From Elusimicrobiales bacterium (GTDB taxonomy: Bacteria > Elusimicrobiota > Elusimicrobia > Elusimicrobiales > UBA9959), in NCBI GenBank assembly GCA_026419335.1, contig JANZZP010000026.1, positions 1 through 12,947 of the forward strand: a stretch of 12,947 bases of DNA, in the 5' to 3' direction. The number at the start of each line of letters is the position of its first letter. Positions within the stretch are counted from its first letter, which is position 1. The position numbers and the translations under genes are program-made. The notes under the pieces were generated by a model. That model was not told where the DNA came from. It made no database searches and saw only the letters and a list, made by a program, of their open reading frames with translations. Below, one piece after another: positions 1 to 7,537 of the stretch.

Positions 1-494
1 TTTGTACTTTTTCTTATTTCTAAATCTTTTCTTATTACCTCATTAGTTAGTTTTTCTCTATATTTTTCTAAATTTTTTTTAATATTTTTGTTTTTTATAG
101 AAAGTATTTGAGCTGCAAGTAAAGCAGCGTTTTTAGCTCCATTTATAGCTACTGTAGCAACAGGAATTCCACCTGGCATTTGTACTATTGAAAGTAAAGA
201 GTCTACACCATTTAGATATGCTGATTTGATAGGAACTCCTATTACAGGGACTGTGGTAAGTGATGCAGTCATACCTGGAAGATGGGCTGAACCTCCTGCT
301 CCTGCAATTATAACATCTATTCCTTTTTTTTCAGCTTCCTTTGCAAATTTATACATTTCATCAGGGGTTCTATGAGCAGAAATAATTCTAACTTCATATG
401 GTATTTTAAGTTCATCTAAAGTATTTATAGCTTCTTTCATCACCTCATAATCAGAGTAACTTCCCATTATAACAGCAACTAAACTTTTTTTCAT
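1..494 (-). CDS. purE: N5-carboxyaminoimidazole ribonucleotide mutase (PurE class I), C-terminus cut by window edge
   Basis: PurE moves the carboxyl group of N5-CAIR to give CAIR in cytosolic de novo purine synthesis. I translated this frame by hand: it starts with ATG at 494-492 and stays open for 164 codons to the window edge. It has the PurE GSYSD loop at residues 11-15, the SAHRTP segment at 39-44 with the likely catalytic His41, and the glycine-rich [11 protein letters not shown] stretch at 64-74. E. coli PurE is about 169 residues, so only a few C-terminal residues should be missing. The start lies 2 bases after the purK stop, and a strong Shine-Dalgarno (minus-strand GAAGGAGAA) sits inside the end of purK, so the two are translationally linked. 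The presence of PurK next door argues for the class I mutase rather than the class II AIR carboxylase. Identification is secure. Confidence 0.95.
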   Translation of the reverse strand, partial: MKKSLVAVIMGSYSDYEVMKEAINTLDELKIPYEVRIISAHRTPDEMYKFAKEAEKKGIDVIIAGAGGSAHLPGMTASLTTVPVIGVPIKSAYLNGVDSLLSIVQMPGGIPVATVAINGAKNAALLAAQILSIKNKNIKKNLEKYREKLTNEVIRKDLEIRKST

Positions 495-496
495 TT

Positions 497-1633
497 TTAT
501 TCTCCTTCTAGCTTAAGTATTTTCTTAATTTTTTTAGCTTTAAATAATGCTTTTTTTATGTCCTTATCTATAATAGTGAAATGTCCCATTTTTCTAAATG
601 GTCTTATTTCATTTTTTCCATAAAAATGAAAACTTAAATTTTTTATTCTTAATGCTTTATTTAAGCCTATTATTGAAGGAATACCTTTAGATTTTTTGTC
701 TCCTATTAAGTTTACCATTACAGCACTAAATAACAGTTTAGTATCTCCTAAAGGCAATCCTACCACAGCTCTTATATGTTGTTCAAATTGTGAAGTAGAG
801 GAGGCTTCAATAGTGTAATGTCCTGAGTTATGTGGACGCGGAGCAATTTCATTTACATATATTTTTTGGTTTTTAGATAAAAACATTTCAATAGCAAATA
901 TTCCAACATCTGATATCTTTTTTATTATTTCATATGCTATTTCTTTAGCATGTTCAGATATTTTTCTATTTACTTGTGCTGGTGCAATTACCATATCGCA
1001 GATATTGGCTTTTTTGTAAAATATCATTTCGCATGGTTGGTAGAGTTTTATCTCACCATTTTTACTTCTTGCACATATAACTGAGATCTCTTTTAGTATA
1101 TCTACCTTTTCTTCTATTATAAAATCATCTTTTATAGCGTTTTCTAAATCTTTTTTATTTTCTATTAATTTGACTCCTTTTCCATCATAGCCACCTAATC
1201 TTGATTTTTGTATAAATGGAAATTTTGCTTTTTTAAGTTCTGAAATATTTGAAAAATATTCGAATTTTGGAATAGGTATTTTGTTCTTTTTTAAAAATTC
1301 TTTTTGTTTTAGTTTATCTTGTATCATTTCTAAAGTATAGGGAGAAGGGTATATGTTTGGATTTTTTGATAAGGCTTTTTTTAATGGAGTTGTATTAATA
1401 TGTTCTATATCATATGTGATATATTGATTTTTTAAACAAAATTCATATATTTTTTCTTCATCTTTGAAACTTCCTTCGATATATTCATCTGCCATTTTTG
1501 CTGCTGGAGAGTTAGGATTTGGATCGTATATTGATATATAAAATCCCATTCTTTTTGCTTCTTGAAGCATCATCTTTGCAAGCTGTCCCCCACCTATTAT
1601 GCCAATTTTAAAAAAAGGATATGTAAGTTTCAT
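497..1633 (-). CDS. purK: N5-carboxyaminoimidazole ribonucleotide synthetase (PurK), ATP-grasp
   Basis: PurK uses ATP and bicarbonate to carboxylate AIR to N5-CAIR, the substrate of PurE encoded just downstream. At 378 residues it has the usual family length. The N-terminal Rossmann-like loop reads [12 protein letters not shown] at 11-22. The ATP-grasp nucleotide loop reads [10 protein letters not shown] at 144-153. The metal and substrate region reads [12 protein letters not shown] at 261-272, followed by TIEAS and SQFEQH, all typical of PurK. The usual YEFENV segment is replaced by YDIEHI at 74-79, a conservative drift. The order is purK then purE, the reverse of E. coli purEK. The ATG at 1633-1631 has no recognisable Shine-Dalgarno upstream, and a promoter candidate would put the transcript start only a few bases away, so leaderless translation is possible. 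Identification is secure. Confidence 0.96.
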   Translation of the reverse strand: MKLTYPFFKIGIIGGGQLAKMMLQEAKRMGFYISIYDPNPNSPAAKMADEYIEGSFKDEEKIYEFCLKNQYITYDIEHINTTPLKKALSKNPNIYPSPYTLEMIQDKLKQKEFLKKNKIPIPKFEYFSNISELKKAKFPFIQKSRLGGYDGKGVKLIENKKDLENAIKDDFIIEEKVDILKEISVICARSKNGEIKLYQPCEMIFYKKANICDMVIAPAQVNRKISEHAKEIAYEIIKKISDVGIFAIEMFLSKNQKIYVNEIAPRPHNSGHYTIEASSTSQFEQHIRAVVGLPLGDTKLLFSAVMVNLIGDKKSKGIPSIIGLNKALRIKNLSFHFYGKNEIRPFRKMGHFTIIDKDIKKALFKAKKIKKILKLEGE

Positions 1634-1644
1634 AAATATAGTCT

Positions 1645-1674
1645 ATTTTACTAAAGTTGGCTTGATTGAGTAAA
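1645..1674 (-). promoter_or_regulatory. Candidate sigma70-type promoter for purK-purE
   Basis: Read on the minus strand, TTTACT (complement of 1669-1674) and TAAAAT (complement of 1645-1650) are separated by 18 bases. The predicted start of transcription would fall only about 5 bases before the purK ATG, leaving no room for a Shine-Dalgarno. In DNA this AT-rich the match is only suggestive. No purine riboswitch or obvious PurR-like palindrome is visible in the 104-bp region. Confidence 0.35.
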
Positions 1675-1690
1675 TTTTTTTTTGTATATT
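1662..1690 (+). promoter_or_regulatory. Candidate sigma70-type promoter for hppA
   Basis: TTGATT (1662-1667) and TATATT (1685-1690) have a 17-base spacer. This would give a leader of about 40 bases ending in a good Shine-Dalgarno. Its -35 element lies next to that of the opposing purK candidate, so RNA polymerase binding to one would probably exclude the other. It is the best match in the divergent region but remains a pattern call. Confidence 0.5.
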
Positions 1691-1726
1691 TTAGAAAGAG
1701 GTTTATTAAAAACTATTTGATTTTTT

Positions 1727-1732
1727 AGGAGG
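1727..1732 (+). promoter_or_regulatory. Shine-Dalgarno fixing the hppA start
   Basis: A perfect AGGAGG lies 5 bases upstream of the ATG at 1738. It decides for this start over the in-frame ATG six codons later (1756). Confidence 0.85.
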
Positions 1733-1737
1733 TATCA

Positions 1738-4095
1738 ATGTTAAAGGCTGTTTTAATGTATGTAATTAAAGCTAATGCTAGTGAGGCTAATTTAGTTATT
1801 CCAAATTTGTCTTCTGTTAATTTTGGGCCTTTTGATGGATTTAGTCTCCTTGTGTGGGGAATATTGATTTGTGTTTTTGGAATGTTGTTTGGTATTTATC
1901 ATTTCATTAATGTAAAAAAACTCCCTGTTCATAAAACAATGCTTGAAGTTTCTGAATTGATATACGAAACTTGTAAAACATATCTTTTGACTCAGGGTAA
2001 ATTTCTGTTTATTTTATGGTGCTTTATAGCGGTAATTATCTTTTTTTATTTTGGATATTTAATGCATTTTACTGCAGAAAAACTTTTAATAATACTTTTG
2101 TTTAGTATAGTAGGTATATTAGGTTCATATAGCGTAGCTTGGTTTGGAATGAGAATAAATACTTATGCAAATTCAAGGACTGCATTTGCTGTTTTGAAAG
2201 GATATCCTTACCCAGCAATGGATATACCATTGAGAGCTGGTATAAGTATAGGTACACTTTTAATTAGTGTTGAGTTGATAATAATGCTTGTAATATTGCT
2301 TTTTATTCCCGGTGAATATGCTGGACCATGCTTTATTGGTTTCGCGATAGGAGAATCATTAGGAGCTGCTGCCTTGAGAATTGCTGGTGGAATCTTTACA
2401 AAAATTGCAGATATAGGTTCTGATTTAATGAAAATAATATTTAAGATTAAAGAAGATGATGCAAGGAATCCAGGTGTTATTGCTGATTGTACAGGTGATA
2501 ATGCTGGGGATTCAGTTGGCCCCACTGCTGACGGATTTGAGACATACGGTGTTACTGGAGTTGCATTAATTACTTTTATACTTCTTGCTGTAAAGGATCC
2601 TACTATTCAAATTCAACTTTTGGTTTGGATATTTGTAATGCGTATAGCAATGATTATAACAAGTATTTTGTCATATTGGATAAATGGTGCTTATTTTAAA
2701 ATGAAATATTATAATTCTAAACATTTAAATTTTGAATTTCCTTTAACTTCTCTTGTTTGGCTGACATCTTTTGTTTCAATCCTTATGACATATTTTTTAA
2801 GCTATTTAATAATTCCACATTTAGGAGGAGATAATACATATTGGTATAAACTTGCTACTATAATTACTTGTGGAACACTTGCTGGTGCTATAATACCTGA
2901 GTTTGTTAAAGTTTTTACATCTACAAAATCAAAACATGTTAAAGAGGTTTTAAATGCTTCGAAAGAAGGTGGTGCTTCTCTTAATATACTTTCAGGATTT
3001 GTAGCTGGAAACTTTTCTGCTTTTTGGCTTGGTATTTCTATAGTTGTTCTTATGGCTGTAGCTTATTATGTAAGTACTCTTGGATTTGATTCAATAATGA
3101 TTAATCCTGCTATTTTTGCTTTTGGACTTGTAGCTTTTGGATTTTTAGGAATGGGTCCTGTAACAATAGCTGTTGATTCATATGGCCCGGTTACGGATAA
3201 TGCCCAATCAATATATGAACTTTCAACTATTGAATCAATAAATGGGATTAAAGAGGAGATAAAAAAAGATTTTGGGTTTGAACCTGATTTTAATTCTAAA
3301 ATATATTTGGAAGAAAACGATGGGGCTGGTAATACTTTTAAAGCAACAGCTAAACCAGTTCTTATAGGCACAGCTGTAGTTGGAGCAACAACGCTTATAT
3401 TTTCAATAATTCAAGTTTTAAGAGTGAAATATGGTGATACAAGTGCCATTGAGGGATTATCGATATTAAACCCATACTTCTTGCTTGGATTAATTGTTGG
3501 TGGTGCTGTTATATATTGGTTTAGTGGAGCATCAAATCAGGCTGTTACTACTGGTGCTTATCGAGCTACAGAATTTATTAAAAATAACATGAAATTGGAT
3601 GGAGTTACTAAGGCAAGCATAGATGATTCTAAGAAAGTAGTTGAAATATGTACAAAATATGCTCAAAATGGTATGTTTAATATATTCCTTGCTGTATTTT
3701 TTGCTACTTTAGCGTATGCTTGTTTAAATCATTATTTCTTTATTGGATATCTTATATCAATAGCTTTATTTGGACTTTTTCAAGCAATTTTTATGGCTAA
3801 TGCAGGTGGGGCATGGGATAATGCAAAAAAACTTGTTGAAACTGAAGTTAATGCTAAAGGAACAGAACTTCATGCTGCAACTGTAGTAGGTGATACTGTT
3901 GGAGATCCTTTTAAAGATACTGCATCCGTTTCTATGAACCCAATAATTAAATTTACAACTCTTTTTGGGCTTTTAGCAGTTGAGTTAGCTATCGAGCTTC
4001 CAAGTAAGACAAGATTTTTTGCATTTGTTGTATTTTTTATTATATCTATTATTTTTGTATGGAGAAGTTTTTATAAAATGAGAATAAAAGAATAA
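1738..4095 (+). CDS. hppA: Membrane-bound ion-translocating pyrophosphatase, divergent lysine-containing subfamily
   Basis: This integral membrane pump hydrolyses pyrophosphate and drives cations out of the cytoplasm. Its 785 residues are at the long end for the family. Pyrophosphate and Mg-binding motifs are present and in order: EDDARNP (239-245), DxxxDNAGD ending near 258 with D265 and E268 on the following helix, DSYGPVTDNA (480-489), GGAWDNAKK (690-698) and GDTVGDPFKDT (718-728). In GNTFKATAK (531-539), Lys535 occupies the position that is Ala in K+-dependent and Lys in K+-independent enzymes. The altered motif wording (CTGDNAGDSVG instead of NVGDNVGDCAG) resembles the divergent, Na+-regulated H+-PPase subfamily described from Chlorobium limicola, so H+ is the likely ion, by inference only. 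There are about 16 membrane segments, and an insertion at about 506-530 precedes GNT. It is the first gene of the plus-strand run, with its own promoter candidate. The family assignment is certain; the ion specificity is not. Confidence 0.97.
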   Translation: MLKAVLMYVIKANASEANLVIPNLSSVNFGPFDGFSLLVWGILICVFGMLFGIYHFINVKKLPVHKTMLEVSELIYETCKTYLLTQGKFLFILWCFIAVIIFFYFGYLMHFTAEKLLIILLFSIVGILGSYSVAWFGMRINTYANSRTAFAVLKGYPYPAMDIPLRAGISIGTLLISVELIIMLVILLFIPGEYAGPCFIGFAIGESLGAAALRIAGGIFTKIADIGSDLMKIIFKIKEDDARNPGVIADCTGDNAGDSVGPTADGFETYGVTGVALITFILLAVKDPTIQIQLLVWIFVMRIAMIITSILSYWINGAYFKMKYYNSKHLNFEFPLTSLVWLTSFVSILMTYFLSYLIIPHLGGDNTYWYKLATIITCGTLAGAIIPEFVKVFTSTKSKHVKEVLNASKEGGASLNILSGFVAGNFSAFWLGISIVVLMAVAYYVSTLGFDSIMINPAIFAFGLVAFGFLGMGPVTIAVDSYGPVTDNAQSIYELSTIESINGIKEEIKKDFGFEPDFNSKIYLEENDGAGNTFKATAKPVLIGTAVVGATTLIFSIIQVLRVKYGDTSAIEGLSILNPYFLLGLIVGGAVIYWFSGASNQAVTTGAYRATEFIKNNMKLDGVTKASIDDSKKVVEICTKYAQNGMFNIFLAVFFATLAYACLNHYFFIGYLISIALFGLFQAIFMANAGGAWDNAKKLVETEVNAKGTELHAATVVGDTVGDPFKDTASVSMNPIIKFTTLFGLLAVELAIELPSKTRFFAFVVFFIISIIFVWRSFYKMRIKE

Positions 4096-4100
4096 ATAAA

Positions 4101-4104
4101 GGGG
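4101..4104 (+). promoter_or_regulatory. Shine-Dalgarno-like GGGG pointing to a CTG start at 4111
   Basis: GGGG, within AAAGGGGTT after the hppA stop, ends 6 bases before an in-frame CTG at 4111 and 9 bases before an ATT at 4114. The first conventional start, GTG at 4162, has no Shine-Dalgarno in the 20 bases before it. This favours the upstream, non-AUG start for the next gene. Confidence 0.4.
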
Positions 4105-4110
4105 TTAAAT

Positions 4111-5592
4111 CTGATTATTTTATTTAGTTTATTTGTAATAATTATAAGCTTTGTTTATTTAGTGATAAGATATAGTGAATGTAGTTTTAAACCTGATGAT
4201 TATACATCTGACCATGAATTAAATATCAATCTTCTAATTCAAAATAATATTGATTTTTTTTATAAAAACTTGTTTTATACATTTCTGCCATCTTTATTGT
4301 TAGGAGTTATTGTTTTACTGATTAAGAAAGAGTTTGGTTTTTTATTTATTTACGGAGTATTTTTTTCTTTTGCTTTTAGTTTTATTGATATTACTTTAAG
4401 TTTATATATATCTAAAATAATGTATCCTTATATATTGTCTAAATCATATGATAGAATCAGAGATATCTTTTTGGTAATAAAGTTTTTATTAGTTACGATA
4501 ATAAATGTACTCTTTTATAATCTTTATCTTAAAAAAGGTATAAATTATGATTATCCTATTGTTATTATGGCATCTATATGTGTTTCATATTTTTTTTATA
4601 TAGTTGCTTATAATAAATATAAAAAACTTATTTCTTTTGTTTCTCATTCAAATATTTTATTTTTAATGATTAGTATAATTTTGTTTTCTTTTAAATATCT
4701 TAATTCTTATGAAGTTAATGTTATTTTATATAGTTGGTTATCATTCGTTTTATGTATTATAGTTAATGAATTTTTAAATCGTTTTTTTCTAATTAAATTA
4801 AGTAGAAAAAATTTTGTATTAATCAATTTGTTTTTTATTATTGTATATCCTTTAGCCATGGTATTTATTATATATAAAATGTATGCCAATCTATTTATAT
4901 TTTTAACTTTTTATATAGTGTATTTGATACTATTTTTCATATTTAAACGAAATGAAGTTTTTGAAAAGTATCATTTATTTGTATGCTTTTTCATGATAAT
5001 ATTATTCTTTTTTTTGAGTCGAATATTTTATGTTTTTATAACTACAATGAATTACGAAAAGTTTAATGTTTTTATCTTAATGCTTCTTTTACCACTTTTT
5101 TATTACTCGTTAGTAGAGAGAGAATACATAAAACTTTTAAATTTTAATTCTAATATTTCGCTTTTTGAAAAAACTGAACCTGATATGATCTCTTTAAAAA
5201 AGACATTTATATTAATAGTTTTAGTATGTGGATTGGGTTTTAAGATAGCGTATGATTATATAAATGTTTATTATGGAAATGTAGATTCATATAATTTTTT
5301 TTCATTGATAACTCCTATATTTTTCTTTTATATTTTAGAATCTTATTCTGATATTATAATTAAAAAAATAGAAAATTTAATATTAAATATTATCTTTAAT
5401 ACTTCTATTGTGTTTTTTTTATTTTCAACATCAATAGTAATATGTTCTTATACATTTAGTTTAAATTATATAAATTTAGTTTCAATGTTTTACCTATATT
5501 CTTTTCTTACTCTTTTGCTATCTTCAAAATATCTATCTTATATAATCTCAATGATGTATTTAACATTTATTTATATGATAATATATGTTTGA
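4111..5592 (+). CDS. Unassigned polytopic membrane protein, about 16 TM segments
   Basis: I do not recognise this gene with confidence. From the proposed CTG at 4111 it encodes 493 residues; the first conventional start (GTG 4162) gives 476 but removes most of the first hydrophobic helix and lacks a Shine-Dalgarno. By eye nearly the whole chain is hydrophobic segments, about 16, with short Lys/Asn-rich loops and no soluble domain. Two weak, mutually exclusive readings exist. First, it could be a degenerate hppA paralogue: it is adjacent, similar in helix number and locally similar around its residues 340-395 (GTG numbering), but all pyrophosphate motifs are absent. Second, it could be a PelG-like polysaccharide transporter, from YISKIMY..KSYD (83-97), AYNKYKKLI (149-157) and PLFYYSLVEREY (311-322). 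It starts 15 bases after the hppA stop and overlaps the next gene by 8 bases, so it is co-transcribed with both. It is clearly a coding gene; its function is open. Confidence 0.75.
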   Translation: MIILFSLFVIIISFVYLVIRYSECSFKPDDYTSDHELNINLLIQNNIDFFYKNLFYTFLPSLLLGVIVLLIKKEFGFLFIYGVFFSFAFSFIDITLSLYISKIMYPYILSKSYDRIRDIFLVIKFLLVTIINVLFYNLYLKKGINYDYPIVIMASICVSYFFYIVAYNKYKKLISFVSHSNILFLMISIILFSFKYLNSYEVNVILYSWLSFVLCIIVNEFLNRFFLIKLSRKNFVLINLFFIIVYPLAMVFIIYKMYANLFIFLTFYIVYLILFFIFKRNEVFEKYHLFVCFFMIILFFFLSRIFYVFITTMNYEKFNVFILMLLLPLFYYSLVEREYIKLLNFNSNISLFEKTEPDMISLKKTFILIVLVCGLGFKIAYDYINVYYGNVDSYNFFSLITPIFFFYILESYSDIIIKKIENLILNIIFNTSIVFFLFSTSIVICSYTFSLNYINLVSMFYLYSFLTLLLSSKYLSYIISMMYLTFIYMIIYV

Positions 5593-6316
5593 ATTTAAAA
5601 AGATTTTTTCCTCAATATTGCTTCCACCTGGATTTTTTATGCTTTTATGTATTATCTTTTATTTTTATTTTAAAAAGAGGTCAAAAAATTTTTTTATCTT
5701 TATAATTTTGTCCTTAATTATATACATATTCTCTATCCCGTTTGTCTGGAAGGTTGTTATATGTAAAGTTGAAAAAAGCATATTGGAAAATATATCATTA
5801 GGAGGCGATGTTATTGCTGTTTTTGGAGGAGGAGTATCGCTATTCAATGATCCTATATGTGGTAAACCATTACTTGATAGTCAATCTTCTGATAGAGTTT
5901 TTGCAGCATATAGGATACATTTAAAAACATATCTTCCAATTATTTTGGCAGGTGGATATGTTTTTAATCAAGAAGCTTTTGCTAATTCAGCTAAAGATAT
6001 TTTGATTTCTCTCGGAGTAGATAAAAAGTATATTCATATTGATAACCAGTCTAAGGATACTGCTGAAAATGTTAAGCATATACTTGAAATATGTAAGAAA
6101 AATGGTTATAAAAAAATTATTGTAGTTAGTGATGCTATACATATACGACGTATTGCTTTACTTTTTAAAAATACTGATATTGAAGTCTTTTTTTATCCTT
6201 CTTCTTATTTGTGTTCAAATTATTCTTGGAAAGATTTTTTACCAGGAGATATATTATATTCAAGAACGGTTATCTATGAATTTTTAGGATATCTTTGGTA
6301 TAAGATTTTCTACTGA
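5585..6316 (+). CDS. ElyC/SanA/YdcF (DUF218) family envelope protein
   Basis: The protein has 243 residues, close to E. coli ElyC at about 259. Two N-terminal membrane helices (about 11-30 and 35-56) are followed by a DUF218 domain. That domain shows VIAVFGGGV (76-84), the PIILAGGY strand-turn (118-125), a polar KDTAENV segment (158-164) and VVSDAIHIRRI (180-190), which corresponds to the family's VTS..H..RA motif. The start (FEFKK..SSILLPPG) and the end (YEFLGYLWY) also resemble E. coli ElyC, which supports ElyC over the shorter SanA. ElyC in E. coli is linked to envelope integrity and undecaprenyl-phosphate-dependent polymer synthesis; its biochemical activity is not established. The ATG overlaps the end of the preceding membrane-protein gene by 8 bases and has no strong Shine-Dalgarno, suggesting translational coupling. 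The partner relation with the 16-TM protein is inference. Confidence 0.85.
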   Translation: MFEFKKIFSSILLPPGFFMLLCIIFYFYFKKRSKNFFIFIILSLIIYIFSIPFVWKVVICKVEKSILENISLGGDVIAVFGGGVSLFNDPICGKPLLDSQSSDRVFAAYRIHLKTYLPIILAGGYVFNQEAFANSAKDILISLGVDKKYIHIDNQSKDTAENVKHILEICKKNGYKKIIVVSDAIHIRRIALLFKNTDIEVFFYPSSYLCSNYSWKDFLPGDILYSRTVIYEFLGYLWYKIFY

Positions 6317-6361
6317 AATATAAATCTTTAAAAATTGTAAAATTATATTAGCAGATTTATA

Positions 6362-6367
6362 AGGAGG
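6362..6367 (+). promoter_or_regulatory. Shine-Dalgarno of sucC
   Basis: A perfect AGGAGG lies 6 bases before the sucC ATG at 6374. It is among the strongest ribosome binding sites here, consistent with sucC opening a new translational block after the 57-base gap. I see no convincing terminator in that gap. Confidence 0.8.
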
Positions 6368-6373
6368 AGAATT

Positions 6374-7528
6374 ATGAAGTTGGTTGAATATGAAGGGAAA
6401 GATTTATTCATAAAATATTCAATACCAATAGCAAAAAGATATGGGGTTATAAGAACAGTTGATGAATTTAAAAAACTTAAAATAGATGAATATCCTGTTG
6501 TAATAAAAGCTCAAGTTTTAGCTGGCGGTAGAGGTAAAGCAGGAGGGGTTAAAATTGCTTCAAATTATAAGGAAGCAGAAGATATAGTCAAAAACATGAT
6601 AGGAATGAATCTTATTACCAAACAAACCGGTGAGAGAGGAATTAAGGTTGGAGAGGTGTTAATAGAAAAGGCAAGTAATATAGAAAGAGAGATATATTTA
6701 TCTGTTATAATGGATAGGAAAATTAGTTCTCCATTAATTATTGCATCGAAAGAAGGAGGAATGTCTATTGAGGAATTAGCTCAACAGCATCCAGAACTTA
6801 TAATAAGAATACCTATTGATGTTGAATATGGACTTATGATGTGGCAAGCAAGAGAACTTGCTTATAAACTACAAATTCCACAGGAACTTTTTTGTGATTT
6901 TACCGAATTTGCAAAAAATATTGTGAGGCTTTTTATAGATTATGATGCGAGTTTAATAGAAGTAAATCCTTTAATAATAACAAAAGAAAAAAAATTAATA
7001 GCACTTGATTCCAAGGTTATAATAGATGATAATGCCCTTTTTAGACATAAAGATATATCAGAACTTCCTGACAGAGAATCAACTGAGTTAGAAAAAGAAG
7101 CTAAAAAAATAGGTATAAACTATATATCTCTTGATGGGAATATTGGGTGTATGGTAAATGGAGCCGGTCTTGCTATGGCAACTTTAGATACTATTAAACT
7201 TGCTGGTGGTAATGCTGCAAATTTTTTGGATGTTGGTGGTGGGGCTAATGTAGGTCAGATTACAAATGCTTTTAAAATAATACTTTCTGATCCTAAAGTT
7301 AAGGTTATTCTCGTTAATATATTTGGTGGAATTATGAAATGCGATAATATAGCAAGTGGTATTGTAGAAGCAGCAAAGAATGTGAAAATAGATGTACCAG
7401 TTGTTGTTAGACTTGAAGGGACAAATGTAAAAGAGGGAAAAGAAATTTTATTAAAATCTGGACTTAAATTTCATCAAGCTGATAGTTTATGGGAAGCTTG
7501 TAAAAAAGCTAGCGAACTTGCAAAGTAG
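6374..7528 (+). CDS. sucC: Succinyl-CoA ligase (ADP/GDP-forming), beta subunit
   Basis: SucC is the ATP-grasp beta subunit that binds the nucleotide and pairs with SucD to interconvert succinyl-CoA plus ADP (or GDP) and phosphate with succinate, CoA and ATP (or GTP) in the cytosol. Its 384 residues match the family length (E. coli 388). The N-terminal ATP-grasp part has LVEYEGKDLF (3-12) and the glycine loop GGRGKAGGVK (51-60). The C-terminal ligase domain has GNIGCMVNGAGLAMATLD from 255, DVGGGANVGQ near 287 and NIFGGIMKCD near 315, the loop that faces the alpha-subunit phosphohistidine. The nucleotide preference cannot be judged by eye. It is the first of seven tightly packed genes and lies 9 bases before sucD. 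Identification is secure. Confidence 0.97.
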   Translation: MKLVEYEGKDLFIKYSIPIAKRYGVIRTVDEFKKLKIDEYPVVIKAQVLAGGRGKAGGVKIASNYKEAEDIVKNMIGMNLITKQTGERGIKVGEVLIEKASNIEREIYLSVIMDRKISSPLIIASKEGGMSIEELAQQHPELIIRIPIDVEYGLMMWQARELAYKLQIPQELFCDFTEFAKNIVRLFIDYDASLIEVNPLIITKEKKLIALDSKVIIDDNALFRHKDISELPDRESTELEKEAKKIGINYISLDGNIGCMVNGAGLAMATLDTIKLAGGNAANFLDVGGGANVGQITNAFKIILSDPKVKVILVNIFGGIMKCDNIASGIVEAAKNVKIDVPVVVRLEGTNVKEGKEILLKSGLKFHQADSLWEACKKASELAK

Positions 7529-7537
7529 GGAGGTTTT

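Noticed and set aside
1634..1737. Purine riboswitch or PurR-type operator before purK
   Set aside because: The 104-bp region shows no paired-stem architecture with conserved purine-aptamer loops and no convincing palindrome.
2208..3371. Minus-strand open frames inside hppA (2208-2525 and 3066-3371)
   Set aside because: They lie wholly antisense to a gene with complete family motifs, encode low-complexity Ile/Ser/Pro-rich sequence and have no recognisable domain.
4707..5847. Short minus-strand frames inside the 16-TM gene and the ElyC-like gene
   Set aside because: About 60 codons each, antisense to genes with consistent coding character, and expected by chance in AT-rich DNA.
6314..6349. 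Possible sucC promoter (TGAAAT, 18 bases, TAAAAT; or TATATT at 6344-6349)
   Set aside because: The -35 matches are poor and -10-like hexamers are common in this base composition; not enough to call.
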